Program-made: the position numbers and the translations under genes | The notes under the pieces: model-generated | Seen by the model: only the letters and a program-made list of their open reading frames with translations | Told to the model about the DNA's origin: nothing | The model's database searches: none | Assembly: GCA_934098555.1 (NCBI GenBank) | Contig: CAKOOQ010000006.1 | Coordinates: 1-45,004, forward strand | DNA from: an uncultured Bacilli bacterium | GTDB taxonomy: Bacteria; Bacillota_I; Bacilli_A; RF39; UBA660 | Reading direction: 5' to 3' | Length of the DNA: 45,004 nt | Part shown: positions 1-7,640 of the stretch, piece after piece | How the letters are laid out: each line of letters opens with the position of its first letter | Numbering within the stretch: position 1 is the first letter of the stretch

Positions 1-64
1 GAGGAGCGATAGTTTTCTTTCATCCTCACAAAATAAAATTTAAAAAGAAAAAGGAGAAATATAC

Positions 65-1720
65 ATGAAAGAAAACAAAAATCGTTTACTCGACGATAAG
101 AAGAAAAGAAATATTTTGATTACAATTGTTTTATTAATAGGTATCATCGCTATTATAGGCGTATCCTATGCCTTATGGGTCTTAAACTTAACCCAAACAG
201 GCCAAAATGATATTGTTTCATCTTGTTTTAATATTACCTTCACAGATAAAAACAATATTAGCTTACAAAAGGCTTACCCAATCTTAGATGAAGAAGGAAA
301 GAAACTAACACCTTATGAATTTATAATCACCAACACATGTGATTCCTATGCATCCTTTAATGTTAACCTAGAAGTTTTAAATACCACAACGCTAACCAAT
401 AATGATGCGGTTAAAGCTATGATATCATCAAAAACAAATGATACAGAAACAGAAATAACCACCAGTTTATTATCAGGTTATAAAACAACCACGAAAACTT
501 TAGATAATGCTAAAACATCTTTTAATCTAACAACAGGCTACTTAAACGCTAAAGAATCTAAAATGTACACCTTAAGATTATGGCTAGATGAAAACGTAGG
601 CATGAATACCGAAGGCGTACAAAACGCTAAATTTAGTTCCAAAGTAGTTGTGACAACAAGTTATATAGAAGAAATACCAAAAATAACTGCAACAGCAACA
701 ATTACAACCTTAGTAAGTGGGGCAAATTCATCTTCAACAGATGTATATACTGTTCCAAATAAAACAAGTGATAGTTGTACTTATACCTTAGCCTATGATG
801 GAACAACAGATAACAATTTAAGATATGTAGGAGCTAATCCTTGTAACTATGTCAAAGTAGATGGTGAGTATTGGCGCATTATAGGTCTTATGAATAATAT
901 AGATGATGGAACAGGCAAAAAAGAAACAAGAATAAAATTAATAAGAAATGAATCCATAGGAGAATATTCATGGGACTCTTCAGAATCATCAGTAAATGGT
1001 GGTTTTGGTGTTAATGAATGGAGTCAAGCTGATTTAATGAAACTATTAAATCCAGGCTATGAAAGTGAAAGTGTTGGCGGTTCCTTATACTACAATAATA
1101 GTTCAGGAAACTGTTATAGCAATTCGAACAATTCAACAACGGCCTGTGATTTTACCAGCAGTGGCTTAAAAGAAAATTTAAAAAATTTAGTAGGAAGCAC
1201 CTTATGGAATACAGGAACAAATGGTACAAATAATTTCACATCAGCAAGTAACGGTTTAGCCAGTCATTTTTATAGTTATGAAAGAAGTAGTAATACAGGA
1301 AAGATATGTACCTCAGGTACATACTGTAATGACACAGTAGAAAGAACAACGATATGGCAAGGTAAGGTAGGATTAATGTATCCTTCTGATTACGGTTATG
1401 CCACCGGTGGAGGAAGTACGAGTAATCGAACAAGTTGTTTAAATAAAGAATTAGATAATTGGGATAGTAGTTCTTATAGTGATTGTAAAAATAATGATTG
1501 GCTTTATAATTCTAGCAGTTGGCAATGGACGCTTTCTCCTCGTGCGTTTTCTTTGAACGCTTACCATGTGTTCTTTGTCTTCACAGCGGGCCGTGTCTCT
1601 ATTTTCAATTACGGCGGTGCGAACTTTTCTGGTGCGGTGCGGCCTTCGGTTTATCTGTTATCGAAAACATCGATTGTGAGCGGAGAGGGTACTCCTGAAG
1701 ATCCATATCAAATTGGCTGA
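65..1720 (+). CDS. TM-anchored surface protein with DGR-like variable C-terminus
   Basis: 551 residues, not matched to a named protein. A Lys-rich N-terminus precedes one membrane segment (about residues 17-37) ending in GVSYALW, the style of head seen in TasA/camelysin-like exported proteins. A region at about 50-200 with the NTCD motif is shared with the proteins starting at 9530 and 13160. From about residue 217 a Cys/Trp-rich domain begins (YWRIIGLMNN, GVNEWSQADLMKLLNPGYE). It ends in WTLSP, about 38 odd residues, then RPSVYL and GEGTPEDPYQIG; the protein at 9530 ends the same way. Codons for residues 493-532 are GC-rich and nearly free of adenine, unlike the rest of the gene. That is what adenine-directed mutagenic retrohoming leaves behind, so a C-type-lectin-like ligand-binding DGR target is inferred. 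A clear RBS (aaggag) precedes the ATG. No LPXTG anchor is present. Confidence 0.85.
   Translation: MKENKNRLLDDKKKRNILITIVLLIGIIAIIGVSYALWVLNLTQTGQNDIVSSCFNITFTDKNNISLQKAYPILDEEGKKLTPYEFIITNTCDSYASFNVNLEVLNTTTLTNNDAVKAMISSKTNDTETEITTSLLSGYKTTTKTLDNAKTSFNLTTGYLNAKESKMYTLRLWLDENVGMNTEGVQNAKFSSKVVVTTSYIEEIPKITATATITTLVSGANSSSTDVYTVPNKTSDSCTYTLAYDGTTDNNLRYVGANPCNYVKVDGEYWRIIGLMNNIDDGTGKKETRIKLIRNESIGEYSWDSSESSVNGGFGVNEWSQADLMKLLNPGYESESVGGSLYYNNSSGNCYSNSNNSTTACDFTSSGLKENLKNLVGSTLWNTGTNGTNNFTSASNGLASHFYSYERSSNTGKICTSGTYCNDTVERTTIWQGKVGLMYPSDYGYATGGGSTSNRTSCLNKELDNWDSSSYSDCKNNDWLYNSSSWQWTLSPRAFSLNAYHVFFVFTAGRVSIFNYGGANFSGAVRPSVYLLSKTSIVSGEGTPEDPYQIG
1541..1660 (+). other. Putative DGR variable region (adenine-poor, GC-rich)
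   Basis: Counting this 120-base stretch directly gives 14 adenines (12%) and about 49% G+C, inside a gene and genome near one third G+C. Most codons end in T or C and encode residues reachable from AAY codons by changing only A (R, F, S, N, A, Y, H, G, I, T). The invariant flanks are WTLSP upstream and RPSVYL downstream. The homologous stretch of the gene at 9530 differs at almost every one of these positions while its flanks are conserved. No template repeat or reverse transcriptase is visible in the window. Confidence 0.55.
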
Positions 1721-1865
1721 TTAGTAGACAGTTTTCCTTAAACAACGATAATCATTGAATTTATCGATAAAAAAAGTTGGCCCGACGGTGTATCATATGG
1801 TGTGTAGACCTTGCCAAGAGTGGTGTGTAAATTTTTTTAATATTTATAAATTGTCAAAGAGCATG

Positions 1866-1900
1866 AACTAGTATTTTTGAAAGAAAGGTACTAGTTTTTT
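1866..1900. terminator. Hairpin terminator
   Basis: AACTAGTA (1866-1873) pairs perfectly with TACTAGTT (1889-1896) across a 15-base loop and is followed by a T run. It lies between the first surface gene and the IS256 relic, whose reverse-strand stop codon overlaps its T tract. It could serve either strand. Confidence 0.5.
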
Positions 1901-2215
1901 ATATGTCGAGATATTTGGTAAAGCGTTCTTTATAAATCTCAGAAAGTTGAATTTCAATTTTATTCCAGTTAGGAATAGGTTTTTTCCATTTTTCTTCTAA
2001 TTTTTCTGTTCTTAAAAATTCTATTTTGTAAATGGATACTATTAGTAACTTTTCTAAGTACTGAATTTACAGATTCTATGGCATTAGATGTATATATCGC
2101 TTTTCTTATTTCATTCAAATAATGGTTCTAAATATTTTGATGGTGTATCATATAACCACTCTTGACAAGTTAATAAGCCTCTTTTTTGTTTGTTATAAAT
2201 TCCATGTAAATTTAT
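1899..2215 (-). pseudogene. IS256-family (mutator-type) transposase remnant
   Basis: Reading the reverse strand in shifting frames recovers the C-terminal part of an IS256-type transposase: LLTCQEWLYDTPSKYLEPLF, then IRKAIYTSNAIESVNSVLRK, then EKLEEKWKKPIPNW ending KERFTKYLDI and stop. TNAIE-x-x-N and the EKKW...NW block are the usual family signatures. At least one internal stop and two frame changes separate the pieces, and the catalytic N-terminal two thirds are absent. The sequence TTTACACACC just beyond the stop (reverse strand, about 1823-1832) resembles the terminal repeat style of the family, so the relic may extend to about 1790. The copy cannot be active. It separates the first surface gene from the pilus operon. 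Confidence 0.75.
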
Positions 2216-2225
2216 TGGCAATGAA

Positions 2226-2254
2226 TTGTTATTAAAAAAAATCTTTGGTATAAT
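2226..2254 (+). promoter_or_regulatory. Sigma-A type promoter of the Tad-like operon
   Basis: TTGTTA (2226-2231), 17-base spacer, TATAAT (2249-2254) with an extended TGG just before the -10. It sits 25 bases upstream of the pilin ATG, whose RBS is aagggg. Confidence 0.6.
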
Positions 2255-2279
2255 ATCCTTATACTAAGGGGATGATGTT

Positions 2280-2510
2280 ATGGACTCTAAGGGTCAAGCT
2301 CTTGTGGAATATGTGTTAATCGTGGCTATTATAAGTGTTGTTACGGTGAGTATTGTTTCTTATTTTGGCGGGTATTTAAAGGATACGATTGTGAAAACAT
2401 CTTGTGAAATGGTAGATAATGTTTATGTGGCTGGCGATAAACCAGGAAGTGCCGAGTGTCTAACCAAAGATGAGTATAAAATAAAACAACAGCAAGAAGG
2501 TCAAAAATGA
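2280..2510 (+). CDS. Flp-type pilin
   Basis: 76 residues. The short leader MDSKGQ is followed by ALVEYVLIVAIISVVTVSIV, the class III (Flp/type IVb) signature in which the prepilin peptidase cuts near the Gly, leaving a hydrophobic helix with Glu at mature position 5. The protein is the presumed major pilus subunit, held in the membrane by the helix and polymerised by the Tad machinery encoded next. Two Cys residues (about 41 and 60) in the short soluble tail could form a disulfide. The gene is first in the operon, just downstream of a good promoter, and its stop overlaps the next start by four bases (ATGA), so translation is probably coupled. Family assignment is firm; the symbol is left empty because Gram-positive naming varies. 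Confidence 0.85.
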   Translation: MDSKGQALVEYVLIVAIISVVTVSIVSYFGGYLKDTIVKTSCEMVDNVYVAGDKPGSAECLTKDEYKIKQQQEGQK

Positions 2511-2857
2511 GAAATAAGACAGGTCAAGCTCTTGTTGAGTTTGTCATAATTTTACCTATCTTTATTTTTATGTTGCTCGCGGTTATTGATGTGGGTAAAA
2601 TTATCTTTGTTCAAAATCGTTTAGAAAATAAAATGTCACATGTTCTCGACTTATATCGGAATCAAAAAAGTTATGACGAAATTTTATCTTCTTTAACTGA
2701 GGATGATAATACCATTAAATTAGAAGTTAAAAACGAGGAAAATAAGAAGGTCACCTTTACCTTAAAAAAAGAAGTTACCATTGTGACACCAGGTTTATCA
2801 CTAATCTTTAAAAACCCTTATGATGTGACTATAAATGAGGTCGTAAGTTATGAATAA
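2507..2857 (+). CDS. TadE-like pseudopilin
   Basis: 116 residues. MRNKTGQALVEFVIILPIFI is the TadE-family head: a Gly-Gln-Ala-x-x-E leader motif and one transmembrane helix, followed by DVGKIIFVQNRLENK, which closely matches the conserved stretch after the TadE helix. The remaining ~75 residues are hydrophilic and charged. TadE-type minor pseudopilins are processed like Flp and needed for pilus assembly. The gene overlaps both neighbours by a few bases, so it is part of a tightly coupled operon. Confidence 0.8.
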   Translation: MRNKTGQALVEFVIILPIFIFMLLAVIDVGKIIFVQNRLENKMSHVLDLYRNQKSYDEILSSLTEDDNTIKLEVKNEENKKVTFTLKKEVTIVTPGLSLIFKNPYDVTINEVVSYE

Positions 2858-3218
2858 TAAAGGTCAGACACTGATTATTTTTGTGATTTTAGTACCGATT
2901 ATTATTACGATGATGGCTTTAGTCGTTGACGTGGGAATCTTAGAAAATAAAGTTTTAAAGACGAAAAACATCGTGGATGTATCTATTAAAGAATATTTTT
3001 CAAAAGAAAATGAAGATGTTATAGCAAAGACCTTAGAAGAAAATAATATTCCTTTAGATAAATTAATCGTGCAAAAAAAAGAGAATGAAGTAAGTGTCCA
3101 AGTGATGTATGATATGAATTCTTTATTTGGTAAAATTGTCGGTCTTAATAAATATACGGTTAAAGTTGCCCGTAAAGGCATCAAAGAAAGTGGAAAAATT
3201 AATATTACAGAAGAATAG
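2850..3218 (+). CDS. TadE/TadG-like pseudopilin
   Basis: 122 residues. MNNKGQTLIIFVILVPIIIT repeats the leader plus helix plan, but Glu5 of the mature helix is replaced (TLIIF instead of ALVEF), as is common in TadG-like proteins. ALVVDVGILENK follows the helix, as in the preceding gene. The tail is a small alpha/beta region. It is probably a minor pilin or assembly factor rather than a structural subunit. It overlaps the upstream gene by eight bases and ends ten bases before the TadZ-like start. Confidence 0.7.
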   Translation: MNNKGQTLIIFVILVPIIITMMALVVDVGILENKVLKTKNIVDVSIKEYFSKENEDVIAKTLEENNIPLDKLIVQKKENEVSVQVMYDMNSLFGKIVGLNKYTVKVARKGIKESGKINITEE

Positions 3219-3228
3219 GATGGGGAAT

Positions 3229-4002
3229 ATGAAAAAGAAAATAGGAAAAAGTTTATGTTTATTTTCAGGTAAAGGAGGCGTCGGGAAAACCATTTTAACG
3301 CTTAATTTAGCCGCGGTTTATAGTCAGATAAATAAACATGTGTTAATCGTGGATTTAGATTTATCCAGCGGTGGTGTTGCGCTTGCTACTAATAAAGTTT
3401 TTGATAAAACCATTTATAATTTTGTTGATGATTACAATAACAACCGTTTTAAAGACTTTAATGATTATGTTGTAAAATATAACGATTATATTGATATTAT
3501 GCCAAGTCCTAAAGACCCACGCCAAGCTTCTAAAATTGATTCTAAATATATTGAAATTCTCTTAGATAAAGCAATGTTTCATTATGATATGGTTTTAATT
3601 GATACTAATCATAATTTGAATGAATTAAATTTAGTTGTTTTAGATGCCGCAGATAATATTTTATTTGTCATGGAAAATGATCCCATGGATTTAAAAAATA
3701 TGAAGAGCTTACTTTCTATCTTTAAAGACTTAGATAAAACGAATTACAAAATTTTACTTAATAATAGCCGTGATCCTTTTAAAAAGTATTTTACCCTTTA
3801 TGATATGAAAACTATTATTAAAAATAATATTGATTATGAAATTTCCTCTGAGTTTTATTTAAAGAATATGGATTCTTATGTGATGAATGGAGAAATTCCC
3901 ATGTTACAACCCAAGGCTCCAAATATTTTTAACAAAGACTACACGACCATGATGAATTTAGCCGTTAATTTTCTAGGAGGGGATAGTAATGAGCAAAACT
4001 AG
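3229..4002 (+). CDS. TadZ/CpaE-like ParA-type ATPase
   Basis: 257 residues from the chosen ATG, which has GGATGGGG just upstream; an in-frame ATG at 3220 overlaps that RBS, and longer readings overlap the previous gene. The deviant Walker A GKGGVGKT is at residues 14-21. VLIVDLDLSSGGVAL (switch I/A' region) and YDMVLIDTN (Walker B) follow. This is the MinD/ParA fold of TadZ/CpaE, which positions Tad pilus machines at the membrane. A receiver domain, present in many CpaE proteins, is absent. The end overlaps the TadA start by 14 bases. Confidence 0.8.
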   Translation: MKKKIGKSLCLFSGKGGVGKTILTLNLAAVYSQINKHVLIVDLDLSSGGVALATNKVFDKTIYNFVDDYNNNRFKDFNDYVVKYNDYIDIMPSPKDPRQASKIDSKYIEILLDKAMFHYDMVLIDTNHNLNELNLVVLDAADNILFVMENDPMDLKNMKSLLSIFKDLDKTNYKILLNNSRDPFKKYFTLYDMKTIIKNNIDYEISSEFYLKNMDSYVMNGEIPMLQPKAPNIFNKDYTTMMNLAVNFLGGDSNEQN

Positions 4003-5323
4003 TTTAATTGAAGCTTTTAATATTGAAAGAAAAAAATCAAAGTTTAATGATGTCAGTGATTATGAAGTCTTTCCTGATAAAAAATTATTAGATGAATTAA
4101 GAGTTAAAATTGTGGAAAACCTAATTGATCAAGAAATACCGGAAGATAAACTTTTACAACAATTTATTAATGATGAAATTGATAAATCTATTGAAGGATA
4201 CGATTTAACAAACTTAGAAAGAAGTCATTTATATAACTTAATCGATAATGAAATTAATGGCTATGGTCCTTTAACGGAACTTTTAGAAGATAAAAATATT
4301 ACTGAGATAATGGTCAATAGCCCTAAAGAAATTTACATTGAAATTGATGGGCAACTTATTAAAGATGAAAGTGTCTCATTTATTAATGATGAACATATTA
4401 TAAGAACCATTGAAAGAATGATAGGACCTATGGGTAGAACCATTGATGCAACAAATCCAATGGTTGATTCAAGACTTAAAGATGGTTCTCGTATTAACGC
4501 GGTTATTCCACCTTTATCTACGAAAGGGCCTATTATTACCATTCGTAAATTTAAAAAAGAAATGACAAGTGCCGATGACATGATAAGAATAGGATCAATG
4601 ACACCTTATATGGCCACCTTTTTAGAAGCGGCTGTAAAAGGAAAATGTAATATCATTATTTGTGGTGGTACGGGTTCAGGTAAAACAACTCTTTTAAATA
4701 TTTTAAGTAGTTTTATTCCTGATAATGAACGTATTATTACTATTGAAGATGCGGCTGAGTTAAAACTGGAAAAAGAACATGTTATTTCTTTGGAAACAAG
4801 AGTAACTAACTATGATAATGAAGGGGAAATTACCATTCGTGATTTAGTTATCAATGCTCTTCGTATGCGACCTGACCGTATCATTGTTGGTGAAGTTCGT
4901 GGCAAAGAAGCTTTTGATATGCTTCAAGCCATGAATACAGGACATGAAGGTTCTTTAACCACTCTTCACGCGAATGGGGCTAAAGATGCTTTAAACCGTT
5001 TAGAAACCATGGTTTTAATGAGTGGACTTGATATTCCTATTAAAGCTATCAGAGAGTATATTGTTAGTGCCATAGACCTTGTTGTTAATATCGAAAGAAT
5101 GAATGATGGTAAAAGAAAAGTAACGTCTATTTGTGAACTCGAAAGTTTTCATGATGGCGATATTAACTTAAAAGAAATCTTTGCTTTCCATCAAAAGGGC
5201 TTAACCGATAATGGGGAAGTGGATGGTGAATATATCCTTTATGATAAACAAGTGCCAAAGGTTTATAAAAAAATTGCTTCAAGGGGTATTACCGAAATTG
5301 ACGAAATGTTTCATATAAAATAG
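3989..5323 (+). CDS. tadA: TadA/CpaF secretion ATPase
   Basis: 444 residues, full length for the family. The N-terminal domain (about 1-110) leads into NEINGYGPLTELLEDKNITEIMVN, the classic CpaF start. Walker A GGTGSGKTT is at 226-234. ITIEDAAELKL (Asp box), RMRPDRIIVGEVRGKEAFDM (Walker B) and HEGSLTTLHAN (His box) follow. It is the hexameric cytoplasmic motor that extends the pilus, acting with the TadB/TadC platform encoded next. GGAGGGG lies upstream of the ATG, inside the end of the TadZ-like gene. Confidence 0.93.
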   Translation: MSKTSLIEAFNIERKKSKFNDVSDYEVFPDKKLLDELRVKIVENLIDQEIPEDKLLQQFINDEIDKSIEGYDLTNLERSHLYNLIDNEINGYGPLTELLEDKNITEIMVNSPKEIYIEIDGQLIKDESVSFINDEHIIRTIERMIGPMGRTIDATNPMVDSRLKDGSRINAVIPPLSTKGPIITIRKFKKEMTSADDMIRIGSMTPYMATFLEAAVKGKCNIIICGGTGSGKTTLLNILSSFIPDNERIITIEDAAELKLEKEHVISLETRVTNYDNEGEITIRDLVINALRMRPDRIIVGEVRGKEAFDMLQAMNTGHEGSLTTLHANGAKDALNRLETMVLMSGLDIPIKAIREYIVSAIDLVVNIERMNDGKRKVTSICELESFHDGDINLKEIFAFHQKGLTDNGEVDGEYILYDKQVPKVYKKIASRGITEIDEMFHIK

Positions 5324-5337
5324 GAAAGGAGGCTATT

Positions 5338-6342
5338 ATGGAGTACTCATTACAAATTGTTATCACGCAAGGATTTATGATTATTCTCTTACTTGTCCTT
5401 ATCGTGTACTTATTACATCAAAAAAGAGCTATTAAACTCCAAAAAAGATTTGATGCTTTTACTTTAAAAAGTGTTGTCGATGAAGAAAAAAGTATTTTTG
5501 ATTATATTATAAATTTTCTTTACAAAGTAATGAAAAAAGTAACCAATCTTTTAAGTCATTCGGAGGTTTTAAAAAAACATAGCCTTCGTTATGACAAATT
5601 TATTAAATATGAAAATAAAGATAAAGTCTCTTCTATGGATTATATGACGGTGAAGTTTTTTACCGGAATCTTGCTCGTTATTTTAAGTTTTATCTCCTCC
5701 ATGTTTCAACTTACTTCTTTATCATTACCTTTTATGTTTTTAGTATTTATCTTAGGTTTTTATCTTCCTGATATTTTCCTTTATATTAGTTTTCAAAAGA
5801 AAAGAAAGAAAATCGAAGAAGATTTATTAAAAGCTATCATTATTATGAATAATAGTTTTAAATCAGGACGAAATATTATGCAGGCTGTCGTGATTGTAAG
5901 AGATGAGTTAGAAGGACCTATTAGTGATGAATTTAAAAAGATATATATGGATATGACGTATGGCTTATCTATTGAAGTAGTCTTTGACCGTTTTTATAAC
6001 CGAGTAAAACTAGATGATGCCAAATATATTGCCAGTTCTTTAACACTTTTAAATAAAACCGGTGGTAATATTGTTAAAGTTTTTGGGACTATTGAAAAAT
6101 CTTTCTTTAGTAAAAAGAAACTTAAACAAGAAATGCAAAGCTTAACGAGTGCTTCTATCTTTGTTTACCGAACTCTTTGTGTTATGCCTTTTTTGTTTAT
6201 TTTAGCGATTTATCTTTTAAATCCAACTTATTTTACCCCCATGTTTGAAACCACTTTAGGACGTATTTTACTTTTCATCACCGTTTTATTCTATAGCCTT
6301 TATATCTTTATTATCAAACGTGTCATGGAGGTGAAGATGTAA
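5338..6342 (+). CDS. TadB-like inner-membrane platform protein (T2SF domain)
   Basis: 334 residues, preceded by a strong RBS (aaaggagg). There is an N-terminal membrane segment (about 10-27), a pair near 105-150, and two C-terminal segments. The conserved type II secretion F block is KIEEDLLKAIIIMNNSFKSGRNIMQAV and later LNKTGGNIVKVF. TadB and TadC form the membrane platform that couples TadA to pilin polymerisation. The stop codon shares a base with the next ATG. Confidence 0.85.
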   Translation: MEYSLQIVITQGFMIILLLVLIVYLLHQKRAIKLQKRFDAFTLKSVVDEEKSIFDYIINFLYKVMKKVTNLLSHSEVLKKHSLRYDKFIKYENKDKVSSMDYMTVKFFTGILLVILSFISSMFQLTSLSLPFMFLVFILGFYLPDIFLYISFQKKRKKIEEDLLKAIIIMNNSFKSGRNIMQAVVIVRDELEGPISDEFKKIYMDMTYGLSIEVVFDRFYNRVKLDDAKYIASSLTLLNKTGGNIVKVFGTIEKSFFSKKKLKQEMQSLTSASIFVYRTLCVMPFLFILAIYLLNPTYFTPMFETTLGRILLFITVLFYSLYIFIIKRVMEVKM

Positions 6343-7046
6343 TGAAAAAAAATAGTCTTGTAAAAAAAATATATTTAGATAGCACCATAAAGAAAATTAC
6401 TAAAAAAGTAAAACTTTTAGGTATTGATTGCAAGTATGATCCTATTGATTTATTAAACACGCGGTTAATATTAAGCTTGATTTTATTTGTAATCATTTTA
6501 ATCTTTTTTAAAAATGGCTTTTTTGTAGCTCCTTTAACCGTTATCCTTTTTCATTTTTTAAGCGAATATTTTCTTCTTGATTTACCTATTAGAAAAAGAG
6601 AAGAAAAACTAGAAGAGGAAGCCGTCTTTTTCTTTGAAGTTCTTGCTTTAACCTTGGAAAGTGGACGAAACTTAACGTCTTCTTTAACCATTACCGCTAA
6701 AAATGTTGACAGTGAATTATCAAGAGAATTTCGAAAATCTTTAAGTGAAATGCGTTTAGGAAAAAGCTTTCCTGAGGCCATGACAAGTATGAAAGAAAGA
6801 ATACCTAGTGACGCCATTAATAACGCTATTTTAAACATTGTTCAGGCTAGTGTCTTTGGTAATAGCATTGAGGAATCTTTAAATAACCAATTGGATTTTT
6901 TAAGAGATAAAAGAATTTTAGAAATCAAAGGTCGCATTGGTAAACTTCCTACTAAAATCAGTATCATTTCGGTGTTGTTTTTCATTCCTATCATCTTACT
7001 CGTTATTTTATCACCGGTTCTTATTGAATTTCTTGGAGGTGCCTAA
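6342..7046 (+). CDS. TadC-like inner-membrane platform protein (T2SF domain)
   Basis: 234 residues. Membrane segments lie at about 43-62 and 205-228. The F-domain block EEEAVFFFEVLALTLESGRNLTSSL is followed by NAILNIVQASVFGNSIEESL, the same layout as TadB but shorter, which is typical of TadC. It is the presumed partner of the preceding gene. It is directly abutted by the next pseudopilin gene, with GGAGGTG as the RBS for that gene lying inside this one. Confidence 0.85.
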   Translation: MKKNSLVKKIYLDSTIKKITKKVKLLGIDCKYDPIDLLNTRLILSLILFVIILIFFKNGFFVAPLTVILFHFLSEYFLLDLPIRKREEKLEEEAVFFFEVLALTLESGRNLTSSLTITAKNVDSELSREFRKSLSEMRLGKSFPEAMTSMKERIPSDAINNAILNIVQASVFGNSIEESLNNQLDFLRDKRILEIKGRIGKLPTKISIISVLFFIPIILLVILSPVLIEFLGGA

Positions 7047-7631
7047 ATGCTAAATAAAAAGGGTATGACTCTTTTAGAAATTATTATCAGCATTGCCCTT
7101 ATCTCTGTGGTTATGCTCTTTCTTTTTAGTCTTTTAAATGATATTACGTATGAATCGAAACATTCCTCTTATGCCAAAGATTTTTTAGTTAGTCGGGCGA
7201 CACTTGTTAAGGACATTGAAGAAGAAATTCAAAACAATACAGTAACGGATGTTAAAGTAGATAAAGCTCGCCAAGAGATTGTTATTTCTTTCGTGGATAA
7301 CACCCATATTACTTTAAAAGTGGAAAGTAAAAAAATAACGTATACCAATGCTGCGGGTGAGTCTGAAGCTTTTAGCTTATCTTCGGAAGACGAAGATGAA
7401 GTATTTGATATTTCTTCTATGAATAATATGGAAGGCGGTAAAGAACTTATTTACGCTCCAAGAGATATCGATGGAGATGGTGTCTGTGATTATAACTGCA
7501 ATCAAAAAGATAGTGAAGAATGGGCTTATCAGACAGCTTTTCGTTATTGTCACATAAGAATTCCTGTTTTAACGGGTTCTAGTGATAATGCGATAGATGA
7601 TTTAGAGTTTTTCTTTTTAATTAAAAAGTGA
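7047..7631 (+). CDS. Minor pseudopilin with type IV prepilin leader
   Basis: 194 residues. MLNKKGMTLLEIIISIALIS is a canonical prepilin N-methylation-type leader (Gly-Met-Thr-Leu-Leu-Glu) with one helix, closer to GspH/ComGD-type pseudopilins than to Flp. The soluble part is beta-rich with an acidic segment (SSEDEDE) and a DIDGDGVCDYNCNQ stretch that resembles a calcium-binding DxDxDG loop with two Cys. It is probably a tip or initiation subunit of the Tad-like pilus. Function beyond this is inference. Confidence 0.75.
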   Translation: MLNKKGMTLLEIIISIALISVVMLFLFSLLNDITYESKHSSYAKDFLVSRATLVKDIEEEIQNNTVTDVKVDKARQEIVISFVDNTHITLKVESKKITYTNAAGESEAFSLSSEDEDEVFDISSMNNMEGGKELIYAPRDIDGDGVCDYNCNQKDSEEWAYQTAFRYCHIRIPVLTGSSDNAIDDLEFFFLIKK

Positions 7632-7640
7632 GGTAAAGAC

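Noticed and set aside
1236..1433. Reverse-strand open frames inside the surface, Tad, germination and helicase genes
   Set aside because: They lack ribosome binding sites, have unlikely composition, and lie opposite strongly supported genes.
1746..1766. Hairpin CGATAA/TTATCG after the first gene as a DGR-associated stem-loop
   Set aside because: The stem is only 6 bp with a 9-base loop and AT-rich; DGR target hairpins usually have longer GC-rich stems with small loops.
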